From contig JALDRG010000003.1 of NCBI GenBank assembly GCA_031315995.1, positions 186,001-250,000 of the forward strand: 64,000 nt of DNA. Direction: 5' to 3'. The notes below the pieces were generated by a model, which had not been told where the DNA came from, did no database searches, and was given only the letters and a program-made list of their open reading frames with translations. This DNA comes from Nitrospira sp. GTDB taxonomy: Bacteria > Nitrospirota > Nitrospiria > Nitrospirales > Nitrospiraceae. Below are positions 46,123 to 56,001 of this stretch, piece after piece (position 1 is the first letter of the stretch; every line of letters begins with the position of its first letter). Both the position numbers and the translations under genes were made by a program.

Positions 46123-46338
46123 GCCAGATCCTCTGCTCCGTTGGAATCTCACCTTCGCAACGCCACCGAGGCCTTGTGGGTTGCTCCATATTGGGGGCTG
46201 ATTCTACACGGGTCGCCGCTTAGATGAAATCAGTCTTTACGAATGTCCCCGCCATCGAAACGATGCGAGCCGACCCGCGAAGATCGACGGAGTGACATCG
46301 TCCTCCACCAAGCATTGCCAAATCGGCCATGTGGCTTC

Positions 46339-47646
46339 TCATCCTGCATGCGGATCCTGACGCCAGCCGGATTTGGCGAACAACAAGTGTGCGGTCGAAA
46401 TCGACCGTTCGAGAAATCCGCCTTCGCAGTAGGACAGGTAGAACTCCCAGAGACGCAGGAACTCGGGACGGAACCCAAGCTGACGCACTTGCGTCAGATT
46501 ACGCCGGAGGTTCTCTCGCCAGCCCCTCAAGGTCGGCGGATAGTGCGCTCCGATATCCTGTAGGTGCAGTAGACTGAGATCCGAAGCCTTCGCCATGGCC
46601 TGACACAAACTGTTCACCGAGGGAATACAGCTGCCTGGGAAAATGAAGCGCTGGATAAAATCGACCGACCGTGTCGCCCGTTCGTAATACCGCTCATCGA
46701 TGGTGATCGCCTGGACCAGCATCAGTCCCTCAGGCTTGAGCAATCGACTGCAGGCCTCGAAGAAGGTCCTGTAGTATTCATGCCCTACGGCCTCGATCAT
46801 CTCGACCGACACCAGTTTGTCGAACTTCGTCTCCAGAGCGGGCAAGTCCCGATAGTCCGTGAGCAGCACCCTCACCCGATCAGCCAAGCCGGCCTCCTGG
46901 ACCCGGCGTACAGCCGCCTCATACTGGGCACGAGAAATCGTCGTCGTGGTCACCTGGCAGCCGTAGGTTTCCGCAGCATAACAAGCCAGCCCACCCCATC
47001 CGGACCCAATTTCAACCAGGTGATCCTCCTCGGAAAGGTGTAGTTTGCGGCAGATCAGGTCGAGCTTGGCGCGCGAAGCCTCCTCCAGCGTGCTGTCGGG
47101 CCGCTGGAAATAGGCGCAGGAGTACATCATGGTCCGGTCCAGCATCTGCGCAAAGAATTCGTTGCTCAGATCGTAATGGGCCGCAATGTTCTGCCGGCTT
47201 CCCTCCCTGGTATTCCGACGAAGCCGGTGCGCGATCTTAAGCCAAGAAGCAGACAGCCGTGCGATTCCACCTTCCATGCCGTCCACGAGCCGGCGATTCA
47301 AAACAAATATCCGAACCAGCGCCGTGAGATCGTCACACTGCCAATCCCCCCGTGCATAACTTTCCCCCGCCCCCACGGTGCCGCTCCACGCGATGTCGAG
47401 ATAACAGACGGGATCATGAATGGTAATCGTCGCCTTGAGTGTTGAGGCTGGGCCGGACTCGCCGAAGACCGTGCGGCGCCCGCCCTCGATCACCGCAATC
47501 GTCCCCGCAGCGATTCGGCGCAGGCGGTTGCAGACCAGCCGTCTGGCGATCCGGACAAGAAGGCCTGGAGACAGGTCGGACACTGCGACCGTCGAAGGGC
47601 ACTGGTCCAGACCGGGAGAACAGTCGGTCGGCACGAGGTCGTTCAT
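46339..47646 (-). CDS. Cyclopropane-fatty-acyl-phospholipid synthase-like methyltransferase
   Basis: The 435-residue protein has an N-terminal lipid-binding-type domain and a SAM methyltransferase domain. The SAM motif is [17 protein letters not shown], followed by [13 protein letters not shown] and [14 protein letters not shown]. This is the CFA-synthase pattern. Homologues linked to FAD and DUF1365 genes are part of singlet-oxygen-induced lipid modification in Rhodobacter (established for related operons). Its ATG overlaps the DUF1365 stop (ATGA). It is the last gene of the long minus-strand run. Confidence 0.9.
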   Translation of the reverse strand: MNDLVPTDCSPGLDQCPSTVAVSDLSPGLLVRIARRLVCNRLRRIAAGTIAVIEGGRRTVFGESGPASTLKATITIHDPVCYLDIAWSGTVGAGESYARGDWQCDDLTALVRIFVLNRRLVDGMEGGIARLSASWLKIAHRLRRNTREGSRQNIAAHYDLSNEFFAQMLDRTMMYSCAYFQRPDSTLEEASRAKLDLICRKLHLSEEDHLVEIGSGWGGLACYAAETYGCQVTTTTISRAQYEAAVRRVQEAGLADRVRVLLTDYRDLPALETKFDKLVSVEMIEAVGHEYYRTFFEACSRLLKPEGLMLVQAITIDERYYERATRSVDFIQRFIFPGSCIPSVNSLCQAMAKASDLSLLHLQDIGAHYPPTLRGWRENLRRNLTQVRQLGFRPEFLRLWEFYLSYCEGGFLERSISTAHLLFAKSGWRQDPHAG

Positions 47647-48428
47647 CCGGAAATCCTCCTTGCCTCAACGGAGGGCCTTGGCTTGTTAGGGTGCGGGATA
47701 AACGGACAGCGCTTCAGCCACAACCGCAATGCTTGCCAATGGATCGCGCCGATGACCTGCATCGTCATCAGTGGATAGCGCGACAACACGCGCGCGAGTG
47801 ACGTGCCGGTCAACTCCTCACGCCGCAGGACCATCGTGGCATCAAAGAACCGCGCTCCACCACGGACATTCTCCATATGCATCGACAACCGGGCGCCGGG
47901 CGTGCCGAACCGCCAATCGTAATCCACATCCATCTCCATGAACGGCGAAACATGGAATTGCTTGCCGAACCGATACCGGTGGTGGTGGCCGATGCCCTCG
48001 TCCAAAGACTTCCCCAACACGTAACAATGTTGCTCGCCCCATGGCGTGTTCGTGACTTCAGCCACAATGGTTTCGACCAGCCTATCGGCAGGGTCGAAGC
48101 AAAAATAAAAGCTGACCGGATTGAAGCCGTACCCGAAGTACCGCAGATGCGTCAGTAGGCGGATCGGCCCGGACGGCCGGTGTCCGGTCTTCGCCTCTAC
48201 GAGATCGCGCACATTGCGGTCCAATGGAATCGCCGGATCTCCCAGGTGGTCGCGCTGCCTAAACCAGGCCAGGTTGGGCCTCCGGGGAGACCAGAGCCAG
48301 CGTCCGCGAAACAGGTTCGGCAATTCGTCCAAATCCAGATACATCATGAAGACCGAATACCGGAACGCATGATGCACCGGTGCGTGGCGGCGGTGCCGAA
48401 CCGTTCCTTCGTAGACGCAACTCTTCAT
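47643..48428 (-). CDS. DUF1365 family protein
   Basis: ATG 48428 is fixed by AAGGAGGACGC upstream and by its ATGA overlap with the FAD gene, giving 261 residues. The longer open frame upstream is not used. Family features are [19 protein letters not shown], the [14 protein letters not shown] signature and [18 protein letters not shown]1365 proteins have no proven activity but almost always accompany the FAD-amine oxidase and CFA-like genes, as here. A role in lipid modification is inferred from that. Confidence 0.9.
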   Translation of the reverse strand: MKSCVYEGTVRHRRHAPVHHAFRYSVFMMYLDLDELPNLFRGRWLWSPRRPNLAWFRQRDHLGDPAIPLDRNVRDLVEAKTGHRPSGPIRLLTHLRYFGYGFNPVSFYFCFDPADRLVETIVAEVTNTPWGEQHCYVLGKSLDEGIGHHHRYRFGKQFHVSPFMEMDVDYDWRFGTPGARLSMHMENVRGGARFFDATMVLRREELTGTSLARVLSRYPLMTMQVIGAIHWQALRLWLKRCPFIPHPNKPRPSVEARRISG

Positions 48429-49684
48429 GCGTCCTCCTTCGCCAGAGCGCGACAGGCCGTCAGGGCACTGTTGACGCCGTCTTCGTGAAACCCGAATCCC
48501 CAATAAGCACCGCAGTAAAACGTGCGGCGGCTCCCATTGATCTCTCCATGCCGCTGCTGGGCGGCGATTGCCTCGGGGGAAAACACCGGATGGTGATAGG
48601 TGATTCGCGTGAGGATCGACGCGGGATGGATCGCCTCGGTGTGGTTCAACGTCACGCACAACTCACGGGGTGCCGTCAGCCCCTGGAGCCGATTCATGTG
48701 ATACGTGACCACGGCACGGTCCGTGGGATTCGCTAACAGATGGTAATTCCAGGCCGCCCAGGCCAAGCGGCGCTTCGGCAGAAGCGACCGATCCGTATGC
48801 AGCACCGCCTCGTTCGGTTGGTACCGGATCGCTCCAAGAATCTCCTGCTCCAGGGGAGTCGGATCCGCCAGCAGCGCCAGTGCCTGATCGCTATGACAAG
48901 CGAGGAGTACGCCGTCGAATCGCTCCCTCCGACGGACCCCGAAGGGGTCTCGTCCACGCACCTCGACATGGTCCGGATAACGCGTGATCGACTCCACCGG
49001 AGACTGGAGCCGGATGCGGTCACGGAATGGCCGCACCAGCTGTTCAACGTAGCGGCGGGATCCACCGGTAATGACCCTCCACGTAGGGCGTTTATCGACC
49101 GACAACATGCCGTGGTTCTTGAAAAACTGGACGAGATAGCGCGCGGGAAACTCCCACATCGTGGCATGGCCCGCCGACCAGATCGCTCCGCCCATGGGGA
49201 CGATATAGTTTCGAATAAACGTCGAGGAGTACCGATGCGCTTCAAGATACGCCCCAAGAGAGGGACCAGGCCCAGGCTGATCGAGCAATTCCAGCGACTC
49301 ACGGTTGAAGCGGAGAATGTCGAGGACCATACGATAGAACGAGGGCCGGAGCAGGTTGCGTCGTTCGGCGAACAGACTATTTAATGATGTGCCGTTGTAC
49401 TCCAGCCCGGTCTCCTCGCAACGGACGCTGAAGCTCATGTCGCTCGGCTGTGACGCCACGCCCAAACGATCCAGCAAGGCGATAAAGTTCGGATAGGTCC
49501 AGTCATTGAACACGATAAACCCCGTATCGATGGCATAGGGCTTTCCCTCCAGTTCCACATCGACGGTGTGAGTGTGGCCGCCGATATATCCGCCGGCCTC
49601 GAAGATGGTGAGGTCATGATCCTGATGCAACAGATGCGCCGCCGTCATGCCCGCAATGCCGGTTCCCACGATCGCCACCTTCAT
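48425..49684 (-). CDS. NAD(P)/FAD-dependent oxidoreductase (amine oxidase type)
   Basis: From ATG 49684, overlapping the end of the SDR remnant (ATGA), the product is 419 residues. The dinucleotide-binding motif is [17 protein letters not shown], followed by [16 protein letters not shown], the amine-oxidase flavin signature. [23 protein letters not shown] is typical of the branch linked to DUF1365 and CFA genes. It probably oxidises or desaturates a lipid acyl group or shares an intermediate with the methyltransferase (inference). Confidence 0.9.
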   Translation of the reverse strand: MKVAIVGTGIAGMTAAHLLHQDHDLTIFEAGGYIGGHTHTVDVELEGKPYAIDTGFIVFNDWTYPNFIALLDRLGVASQPSDMSFSVRCEETGLEYNGTSLNSLFAERRNLLRPSFYRMVLDILRFNRESLELLDQPGPGPSLGAYLEAHRYSSTFIRNYIVPMGGAIWSAGHATMWEFPARYLVQFFKNHGMLSVDKRPTWRVITGGSRRYVEQLVRPFRDRIRLQSPVESITRYPDHVEVRGRDPFGVRRRERFDGVLLACHSDQALALLADPTPLEQEILGAIRYQPNEAVLHTDRSLLPKRRLAWAAWNYHLLANPTDRAVVTYHMNRLQGLTAPRELCVTLNHTEAIHPASILTRITYHHPVFSPEAIAAQQRHGEINGSRRTFYCGAYWGFGFHEDGVNSALTACRALAKEDA

Positions 49685-50100
49685 GATGGCTTCACCATTC
49701 CGGCGCAGAGGCGGAAGTACCACGGACTCGGGAACAAGGTCAGGAGTTTGAAGGGCAGACTGACCCGCCGGGGAAAATGAATCTCCGGCTTCTTGGCCTC
49801 GATTCCGTCGACGATTCGTCGAGCTGCATCATCGGGCTCGATCCTGAACGGCATCGGGAACTCCTTCCGGTCTGTCAGTTCGTCCGCCCAAACCCCGGAC
49901 ACACGACCGACACGCTGATGCCCTCGCGCGCCAGGTCGAGGTGCAGCGATTCGAAGAGATTTTTGATCGCCGCTTTCGACGCGCCATACGCTTCCGATCG
50001 CGGCACCCCTCGATAGGCCACCGTGCTGCTCATCCCCACGAGCTGCGGCGCCACTGATTGCCGAAGCAACGGCAGCACCGCCTCCTGGTTCGTTTCATCG
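49681..50100 (-). pseudogene. Short-chain dehydrogenase remnant (N-terminal deletion plus frameshift)
   Basis: Two frames hold the C-terminal half of an SDR. The first, read from about 50100 to 49875, includes LVGMSSTVAYRGVPRSEAYGASKAAIK with the Ser-Tyr-Lys catalytic residues and ends VVCPGFGRTN-stop. The second continues WADELTDRKEFPMPFRIEP to GMVKPS, ending at 49681. A frameshift near 49885-49900 separates them. The Rossmann N-terminus (TGxxxGIG) is missing. An ATG at 50098, where a start is expected after the NTF2-like gene, is in a third frame. About 100 residues appear deleted. The gene is almost certainly inactive, although its neighbours are intact. Confidence 0.85.
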
Positions 50101-50101
50101 T

Positions 50102-50518
50102 TCACACACGTCCTTTGATGATCCGGATTACCGTTCCGATCAATTGAAGCTGCTCGTACAACATTGCTCCGGCATCGAAGTAATCTCGGTGAATGTACAC
50201 CTTGTCTCGAAATCGGATGTGCGTCGAACCGCGCACGATCACCGATTCCCCTCCATTCAATCGTGGATGCTTCAGCGACATGGTCCACATCAGCACCGCA
50301 CCGTCGGCTTGTCGCACCTCTTCCTCGAATGCGAACGTGCAGGACTCCACCTTCGCATACAGCGAAGACAGATATTGTCTGAGCGCGGGAAGTCCCGTGA
50401 TGGCATGAAACGGGTCCTGAAACTCGACGTCGTCGCTGTACAACTCGCTCAACGATTCCAACGAGTGAGCGGTGAATCCTCTATAGACCTGTTTGAATCG
50501 TTCGACGACCGGTTGCAC
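50102..50518 (-). CDS. NTF2/SnoaL-like protein
   Basis: GTG 50518 lies 9 bases after AGGAG and gives 138 residues; a TTG at 50527 is too close to that site. The small alpha+beta cone fold is indicated by VERFKQVYRGFTAHSLESLSELYSDDVEFQDP and DYFDAGAMLYEQL (cited as end motifs). Such proteins occur in the same cluster as FAD, DUF1365 and CFA genes in other bacteria and may bind a hydrophobic ligand. Catalytic residues are not obvious. The SDR remnant follows immediately. Confidence 0.8.
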   Translation of the reverse strand: MQPVVERFKQVYRGFTAHSLESLSELYSDDVEFQDPFHAITGLPALRQYLSSLYAKVESCTFAFEEEVRQADGAVLMWTMSLKHPRLNGGESVIVRGSTHIRFRDKVYIHRDYFDAGAMLYEQLQLIGTVIRIIKGRV

Positions 50519-50682
50519 GGCACGCAACTCCTCTCTTGCTCTTCTACGGACGAACTTGAAGAATGGACTCCTACATCTTCACCCACGTCCATCATGCGGC
50601 TCGTGGTCTGCGCATCATCCCACCCGCATTCTGTCCTTCGACCGACCGCCCGCACGGACCTGTTCGCGCACGAGAACGTCGG

Positions 50683-51192
50683 TCAGGAGAATCGCCGCAC
50701 CTGTTCAGCCAGCGTCCCCGCGACCAGGTTCAGGTCAAAAGGCCAGGCGTAACGGAGCTCGACCTCGGGATACTGCGGGCGAAGATGCTCAAGGATTTCC
50801 GGAATCTCGACTTCCGAATGCGAACCGCCCGGCGTAAACATCGTGGTGGCCACCGTAATGTGGGTCGCTCCTTGTGTGACGAGTTGGTCGACCGACTCTT
50901 CGAGCGTCGGTGCGCAAAACTCGTTATAGGCCACGGCAAACAACACATCGCCCAAGTTCGCGCGCAATTGCGCCGCCACCTTTTCAAGCCCGGCCTGATA
51001 CGGATCCGTGTCGGCATTCCTCGGCCACTGGCGTATCTTGGCATCCAGTTCCAGCTCTTCGGCCGAGGCCGGTTGTTTCGCCGCGCGCCGCTGCCCCTCC
51101 AGCCGTTTCAATTTCGTCACCAAGTCCTGCGGGCATCCTCTGGGAATGCCGCCGTGACCGACTAGAATCACCCCTCGTCGCACTGTGGCCAT
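50683..51192 (-). CDS. CbiX-type sirohydrochlorin (cobalto)chelatase family protein
   Basis: GAGGAG 7 bases before ATG 51192 fixes the start and gives 169 residues. GVILVGHGG is the His-containing chelatase motif, and TTMFTPGGSHSEVEIPEIL carries the second metal-site His and Glu. That is the pattern of CbiX/SirB proteins, which insert Co or Fe into sirohydrochlorin. A cobalt role would link it to cobalamin, the predicted cofactor of the regulator at 61718 (inference). A 155-base gap separates it from the NTF2-like gene. Confidence 0.8.
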   Translation of the reverse strand: MATVRRGVILVGHGGIPRGCPQDLVTKLKRLEGQRRAAKQPASAEELELDAKIRQWPRNADTDPYQAGLEKVAAQLRANLGDVLFAVAYNEFCAPTLEESVDQLVTQGATHITVATTMFTPGGSHSEVEIPEILEHLRPQYPEVELRYAWPFDLNLVAGTLAEQVRRFS

Positions 51193-51230
51193 GTCGTCGC
51201 TCCTCGTTGGAAGTTCACGCCTATTTGCAT

Positions 51231-51599
51231 TCACATCGACCGGGGAAAGTCCAAATACTCCTGGAGATTGGTCTTCCCATACCGACTGGCCGGATAGATC
51301 GTCCGAATGAATCCGGCCGCCAACGCCATCACTTTCTTCACCGCCGGGGTCTTGTCGGGATCCGTGGCGGGCAACAGCCGGACGGTGATGGTCGTCTCAT
51401 GCCGTTTCAGCTGGATAAAAAAACTGCGCGCCGCACCCTGCTCGATCACCACCGCATCCAGCAGCGCTTCCCGGCCGCTCTTCGCAAGGTAGAATTCCTG
51501 AACCTTGAGAATGTCCTGTTCCGTTCGCTGCAGGATCGGACTGAAACCTTGAAACAGTCCCTGGAGCTCCCCGGCTCCTTCGATGACCACATGGGGCAT
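51231..51599 (-). CDS. Conserved hypothetical protein
   Basis: The 122-residue protein begins MPHVVIEGAGELQGLFQGF and has an alpha/beta pattern without signal or membrane segments. No family is recognised. AAAGGAACAGG precedes ATG 51599. It lies between the DUF523-DUF1722 gene (12 bases) and the chelatase gene in the photolyase operon, so it is probably expressed with them. Confidence 0.7.
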   Translation of the reverse strand: MPHVVIEGAGELQGLFQGFSPILQRTEQDILKVQEFYLAKSGREALLDAVVIEQGAARSFFIQLKRHETTITVRLLPATDPDKTPAVKKVMALAAGFIRTIYPASRYGKTNLQEYLDFPRSM

Positions 51600-51611
51600 A
51601 CCTGTTCCTTT

Positions 51612-52565
51612 CTACACATGGTTGCGGAGCATCAGCTCCTTCGGATGCGGGTTCAGATAGACCTGCTCTCGGATATACCCGACGTCGAAAATCTGCACGT
51701 AGTGTTTGATCAACGTCAGCGGGACGATCAGCGGCGTAAGGCCCTGGTGATAATCCCCGATCACGCCCAACAATTCGGTCTTTTCTTGCGCATCAAGCCG
51801 ATCCTTGAAATACCCCAGAATGTGCTGGAGCACGTTCACATGTTTGCGCACGGTCGCCTTCACGGCCAGCGCCTGCATGAAGAGCTCGCCATATCGGTGC
51901 ACAAGATCTTTGCCGCGATACGCATTGACCTGCGCGACCAAGCGCCCGAGCTGGCGATAGTGCGGAGCGCTATGCGCCAAGAGCAGATACTTATGAACCG
52001 TATGGAACCGCACCACGGCCTGCCGTGTGACTCCGCTCTGAACGAGGTCTTGCCAACGACGGTAAGAGAACACCCGTTCAATAAAGTTTTCTCGCAACGG
52101 CGGATCACAGAGCCGTCCTTCCTCCTCGACCGGAATCAGCGGAAATCGCTCGACATAGGCTCGCGCGAATACCCCGACTCCCTTGCGACCCGGCATCCCA
52201 TGTTCATTGTAGGTGCGAACCCGCTCCACTCCGCAGCTCGGCGAGTCCTTCTTGAACACATAGCCGGACAAGTCCAACCGTTCGAGATCCGGGAGTCGAT
52301 GGGCGGTCACGTGTTCCAATGCACGCGTGTGATCCTTGCCGCTCTTGATGGATACCAGCCTCGGTTGCTGCGGATCACCGACCAGGCGCATCGCCTCGCG
52401 AGGCGTCCCGAGTCCGGCTTCGACCTCCGGGCAGACGGGCACCCACTCCACGTAACGGCCTAACACGTCGGTCAAGAACTGGTCTCGCTTGTGTCCTCCA
52501 TCGAACCGGACCTCCTCACCAAGCAGACATCGACTGATTCCCAGACGAAGCGGGGTCGGCTTCAT
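51612..52565 (-). CDS. DUF523-DUF1722 fusion protein (YbgA-like)
   Basis: ATG 52565 overlaps the photolyase stop (ATGA), giving 317 residues. The N-terminal DUF523 half has GISRCLLGEEVRFDGGHKRD, PVCPEVEAGLGTPREAMRL and KKDSPSCG with conserved cysteines. The C-terminal DUF1722 half (YbgA domain) covers about residues 190-310, with FHTVHKYLLLAHS. In E. coli ybgA is likewise next to phr. Function unknown; possibly linked to photolyase cofactor or thiol chemistry. Confidence 0.88.
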   Translation of the reverse strand: MKPTPLRLGISRCLLGEEVRFDGGHKRDQFLTDVLGRYVEWVPVCPEVEAGLGTPREAMRLVGDPQQPRLVSIKSGKDHTRALEHVTAHRLPDLERLDLSGYVFKKDSPSCGVERVRTYNEHGMPGRKGVGVFARAYVERFPLIPVEEEGRLCDPPLRENFIERVFSYRRWQDLVQSGVTRQAVVRFHTVHKYLLLAHSAPHYRQLGRLVAQVNAYRGKDLVHRYGELFMQALAVKATVRKHVNVLQHILGYFKDRLDAQEKTELLGVIGDYHQGLTPLIVPLTLIKHYVQIFDVGYIREQVYLNPHPKELMLRNHV

Positions 52566-54007
52566 GACTTCACCTGCTGTTGTCCGAGATCGAGATATTC
52601 CTGGCGTGCTTGCCGATGATCCACGATCGGCGCAGGATACTCCGATCCGATACGGCAACCAGCCAGCACCTGCTCCTCGTGCGGCATGAGGTGCGGCTCA
52701 TGAATCCATTTCGTCGGCACGTGGTTCAGCTCCGGCACGTAGCGGCGAAGGTACTCGCCGTCGGCATCAAACTTTTCGCTTTGAATTTTCGGATTAAAAA
52801 TCCTGTACCCCTGCATGGCATCCGTCCCTGTAGAAGCACACCATTGCCAGTTCCCGTTGTTGGCGGCCAAGTCTCCGTCTACGAGCCGTGCCATGAAGTA
52901 CCGCTCCCCGTTCTGCCAATCGATCCGGAGGTCTTTCACCAGAAACGACGCGACGACCATCCGCACGCGGTTGTGCATCCATCCGGTCTGGTTCAGCTGG
53001 CGCATGCCGGCGTCCACAATCGGATAGCCGGTCCGCCCCTGGCACCAGGCGGCAAACAATCGGTCCCGTTCAGGTCCTGCGGGCCTGGGCGCGGGCAACC
53101 CCGGCTTCTGTTTGAACGGTCCCTCGGCCACGCGGGGAAACGACGTCAGGACCTGCTGAAAAAACTCCCGCCAGACCACTTCATCGATCCAGGTGAATAC
53201 ATCCGCACGGGAGACACGACCGCCTTTCGAAAGTGCCTTCAGCGCCGCATGCACCAGCGTACGCGCCGAGATCGTTCCGAACCGCAAATGGGGAGACAGT
53301 TTCGAGGTGCCGTCGATCGCCGGGAGATTCCGGCCGGTGACATAGGTATGGATCGGGCCTCGCAAAAACCATTGCAGTCTGGCATGCGCGGCCTGTTCTC
53401 CCGGTTCGATCCACATCGGCACCGTTTGATACCCGAGATCCATGGCCGAAGGCCAGGCCCGTGAGTCCGAGGGAGAAACCCTGACGGTCGGCGGGAACGG
53501 GGGAACGGGTAGCAAGGGTGGGGCGGCGGCCCGCCATTTGACCCACCAACGGTCCTTATACGCGCTATAGCGCTGGAACGGATCGCCGGTCAGCCCGCGC
53601 ACTTCCTCTGCCTCGAAGACCACATGGTCCTTGAAGGTCCTGACCGTGCGCCCCTGCTGCGCCAACCGCTGCTGAATCAGCCGATCCCGCTCCAGCGCCG
53701 CCGGTTCGTAGTCACGATTCCAATAGACCGCATTCGCATCAAGGTCTGCCGCCGCCTGCACCACCGATTCGACCGGCTCTCCCATACGCCACGCAAGGGC
53801 GAGTCCATGCTTCGCCAGCGAGCGGCGCAACTCCTCCAGGCACCCCAACATGAAACCGACACAGGCGGAGCCGAACACCTGCGAGCGCAGCAGCGGCTCG
53901 TCGAAGACAAAGAACGGCACAATCTCCCGACATTCCTGGCACGCCGCCGACAAGGCGGGATTGTCGCGAAGTCTGAGATCGCGACGAAACCAGACCAGCC
54001 CTTTCAT
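52562..54007 (-). CDS. phr: Deoxyribodipyrimidine photolyase
   Basis: The 481-residue class I CPD photolyase has an N-terminal antenna-binding domain (LVWFRRDLRLRDNPAL) and a C-terminal FAD domain. Diagnostic motifs are TSKLSPHLRFGTIS, GRTGYPIVDAGMRQLNQTGW, MHNRVRMVVASFLVKDL and DGDLAANNGNWQW. It splits UV-induced pyrimidine dimers using light. It overlaps its two neighbours by 4 bases each, placing it in the centre of the putative light-response operon. Confidence 0.96.
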   Translation of the reverse strand: MKGLVWFRRDLRLRDNPALSAACQECREIVPFFVFDEPLLRSQVFGSACVGFMLGCLEELRRSLAKHGLALAWRMGEPVESVVQAAADLDANAVYWNRDYEPAALERDRLIQQRLAQQGRTVRTFKDHVVFEAEEVRGLTGDPFQRYSAYKDRWWVKWRAAAPPLLPVPPFPPTVRVSPSDSRAWPSAMDLGYQTVPMWIEPGEQAAHARLQWFLRGPIHTYVTGRNLPAIDGTSKLSPHLRFGTISARTLVHAALKALSKGGRVSRADVFTWIDEVVWREFFQQVLTSFPRVAEGPFKQKPGLPAPRPAGPERDRLFAAWCQGRTGYPIVDAGMRQLNQTGWMHNRVRMVVASFLVKDLRIDWQNGERYFMARLVDGDLAANNGNWQWCASTGTDAMQGYRIFNPKIQSEKFDADGEYLRRYVPELNHVPTKWIHEPHLMPHEEQVLAGCRIGSEYPAPIVDHRQARQEYLDLGQQQVKS

Positions 54008-54435
54008 GAGGGAACCTCCGGAGAAGAAGAGGTGAGCCGTTGTGCCGGCGGAACAGGATCGGCAAACAGGATTCGTCGCCAGGCCACATAGCAGAGAAAC
54101 AAGGCCGTGGTGGCCATGAAGCCCATGCGCAGCTGATGGAAGCCGAATTCAAGCTGATTCATCAATTCGCTGGTGAGGCCGAAGCCTCCATAGGCTATGG
54201 CCAACCCCCAGGCCCAAGGGCGCAGAAACAGAAATCCGTAGCCGATCAGAAAATGCACCGCCGGCGAATGCAGCTTCACCGCGTAGGCCAGCGGGCCGGC
54301 GACCGTGACGCCGAAGAGTTTGAGCGCATAGGCGGGAAAGAATTCGATGATGAGCACATCGATCAATCCCACCAACACGAAGAGCGCCCCGAACAGTTTG
54401 ATATCGAGGCCGCGTTGGGCTGTCTGCCTGGTCAT
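54004..54435 (-). CDS. Hypothetical four-helix membrane protein
   Basis: ATG 54435 follows AAGGAGACGGAGGAC. The 143-residue product has four hydrophobic segments, including LFGALFVLVGLIDVLIIEFF and AVHFLIGYGFLFLRPWAWGL. No family name comes to mind. Its stop overlaps the photolyase ATG (ATGA), so it is translationally coupled to DNA repair. An integral inner-membrane protein of unknown role. Confidence 0.7.
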   Translation of the reverse strand: MTRQTAQRGLDIKLFGALFVLVGLIDVLIIEFFPAYALKLFGVTVAGPLAYAVKLHSPAVHFLIGYGFLFLRPWAWGLAIAYGGFGLTSELMNQLEFGFHQLRMGFMATTALFLCYVAWRRILFADPVPPAQRLTSSSPEVPS

Positions 54436-54485
54436 GTCCTCCGTCTCCTTCCCTGCGGGCATCGCTCCGTCGCATCCGTGCTCCT

Positions 54486-55010
54486 TCAACGAACCCAGGA
54501 GTCAGGAAACGCCCGCCACCACTCGGTGGGGTGTGCATTCCGCCATTGCGCCTGTTCTTGCCAGAGCCGATCGGACTCGGCTTTATTCAACCGCACCGCC
54601 ATCGCAGCGCTGACGTCTGACTGTTGGCGGACGCTGGTTTGAATCATTTCCTTCGCCATGCGAGCCAGACCGCCGGGCGGATCCACGAGATCCTCCGTAT
54701 GCCGGTAGGCGAGGTTCAGCGACAACTGTTCCACTGCCGTCCAGCTCTCGTCTTTGGACAACTGTTCAAGGTACGCATCGATCGCCTGATAGACATAGGT
54801 AAGATGCAGATACGCTTCGACAGACGGCAGCTCCTGAATCGCTTGTTCGCAGGATTCCAGCGCCCGTCGATAATCGCCCGCCATCAGGTACCGCCCTGTT
54901 CTCTCGACGCTGGACGTCTTCGAGACCGGCGTCACTGGACCATGCCCCTCGACGACAAGCGGTCCGGCCATGATGATCACCAATCCAAGCGCCGCAATCA
55001 TCCGATTCAT
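54486..55010 (-). CDS. Exported hypothetical helical protein
   Basis: The 174-residue product starts MNRMIAALGLVIIMAGPLVVEG, a signal peptide, after an AGGTGG ribosome binding site. A TPR-like helical part (RYLMAGDYRRALESCEQAI, LPSVEAYLHLTYVYQAI) follows, then charged helices. No known domain beyond weak TPR resemblance. It is probably periplasmic. It lies 7 bases after the PDZ gene. Confidence 0.65.
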   Translation of the reverse strand: MNRMIAALGLVIIMAGPLVVEGHGPVTPVSKTSSVERTGRYLMAGDYRRALESCEQAIQELPSVEAYLHLTYVYQAIDAYLEQLSKDESWTAVEQLSLNLAYRHTEDLVDPPGGLARMAKEMIQTSVRQQSDVSAAMAVRLNKAESDRLWQEQAQWRNAHPTEWWRAFPDSWVR

Positions 55011-55017
55011 AGGCCAC

Positions 55018-55497
55018 CTATCGGCCGGAGCCGCCGTGTGATCCCATTTGCTCCTTGTACAAGGTCTGGCCGCTCACCCGCGTCACAGCGACCTCACGCA
55101 GAGCTCCCTCGGCCTTCACTCCTACCTTCACCACCGACCCTGGTTCCCCTCGAACCATGAGCGCCACTTGCTCATAGGTCTTTCCGGTCACGGCGACACC
55201 ATCCACAGTCGTAATCTCATCGCCTTGCTTTAGTCCGGCTTTCTGCGCCGGGCCATCGGGCAAGACCTGCGCGATATAGAGCACGGACGTCTCACCCACT
55301 CGTTCCGCTCCGACGTGCAGCGACACGCCGATGACGCCGTCCGGAATCGTGGCCTCCAGGCCATAGGACGGGGACTGCGATTGCGGCTGGTTCGATCCTT
55401 CGGCGGCCCAGGCCCGGCCGGTGAGTTCAGGCGATTGAATCAGGGCGCTCAAGACCCCGATGACCATATACGCGACGATGTTTCTCTGCCTGTTCAT
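55018..55497 (-). CDS. Exported PDZ-domain protein
   Basis: The 159-residue protein has a signal peptide ending RAWAAEG and one PDZ domain (about residues 55-145). Its markers are VLPDGPAQKAGLKQGDEITTVDG and GEPGSVVKVGVKAEG (cited as motifs). There is no protease domain, so it is an adaptor or scaffold in the periplasm. GGAAGGAGACG precedes ATG 55497. Confidence 0.8.
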   Translation of the reverse strand: MNRQRNIVAYMVIGVLSALIQSPELTGRAWAAEGSNQPQSQSPSYGLEATIPDGVIGVSLHVGAERVGETSVLYIAQVLPDGPAQKAGLKQGDEITTVDGVAVTGKTYEQVALMVRGEPGSVVKVGVKAEGALREVAVTRVSGQTLYKEQMGSHGGSGR

Positions 55498-55518
55498 GCG
55501 ACGTCTCCTTCCTGGAAA

Positions 55519-56001
55519 TTAGAATTGCCGTGCCACTCCCAATAGACAGAATCCCCCCACCAACACCAACGAATTCAGGTACAACGACCGGCGATGCAGT
55601 CGATCCCAGGCCCGCTTCAACTCCGCCTCGACGGCGCCCTGCCGCTCCTGCTCTTTCAGTCGATCCCGCATCGCATTGCTCTGCGGAGTCAAGGGCGACC
55701 GACAGTAGGACTCTGCCGCGAGAATCAGGAGCCAGATCCCACCGGCGATCAGCAACGAGGAACTTCGTCCGCGAATCGTCCCCAGCGCGATCACCGAGAA
55801 CAGTCCTGCGGCAGCCGTTCCCATGCCCAACACGTAATAGGCGGGAAACAACCGGCGAACGACCTTGGCAAAGGCCTCCTGGTCCAGCGTCTTCGCCAGA
55901 ATCGGAGCCACGACGAACGATAACAGGACGACCTTGCCGACCAGGACGGCGACGGCAAGCGCGTGCACGTACTGCATCACCGAGTCAATGAAGACAGACA
56001 T
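55519..56001 (-). CDS. DUF4149-type integral membrane protein
   Basis: The 160-residue, four-helix protein (HALAVAVLVGKVVLLSFVVAP, GMGTAAAGLFSVIALG, LLIAGGIWLLILAAESY, LVLVGGFCLL) matches the DUF4149/TMEM205-like pattern, including the PxLAKTL segment after helix 1. AAGGAGG precedes ATG 56001 inside the last 25 bases of the upstream epimerase gene, implying coupling. Function unknown. Confidence 0.75.
   Translation of the reverse strand: MSVFIDSVMQYVHALAVAVLVGKVVLLSFVVAPILAKTLDQEAFAKVVRRLFPAYYVLGMGTAAAGLFSVIALGTIRGRSSSLLIAGGIWLLILAAESYCRSPLTPQSNAMRDRLKEQERQGAVEAELKRAWDRLHRRSLYLNSLVLVGGFCLLGVARQF

Noticed and set aside
48429..48659. Longer DUF1365 protein from the extended frame
   Set aside because: The extra residues overlap the FAD gene, and AAGGAGG plus the ATGA overlap mark 48428 as the start.
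50144..50752. Plus-strand frame of 202 codons over the NTF2-like gene
   Set aside because: It is antisense to a gene with recognisable family sequence and shows no protein-like features of its own.
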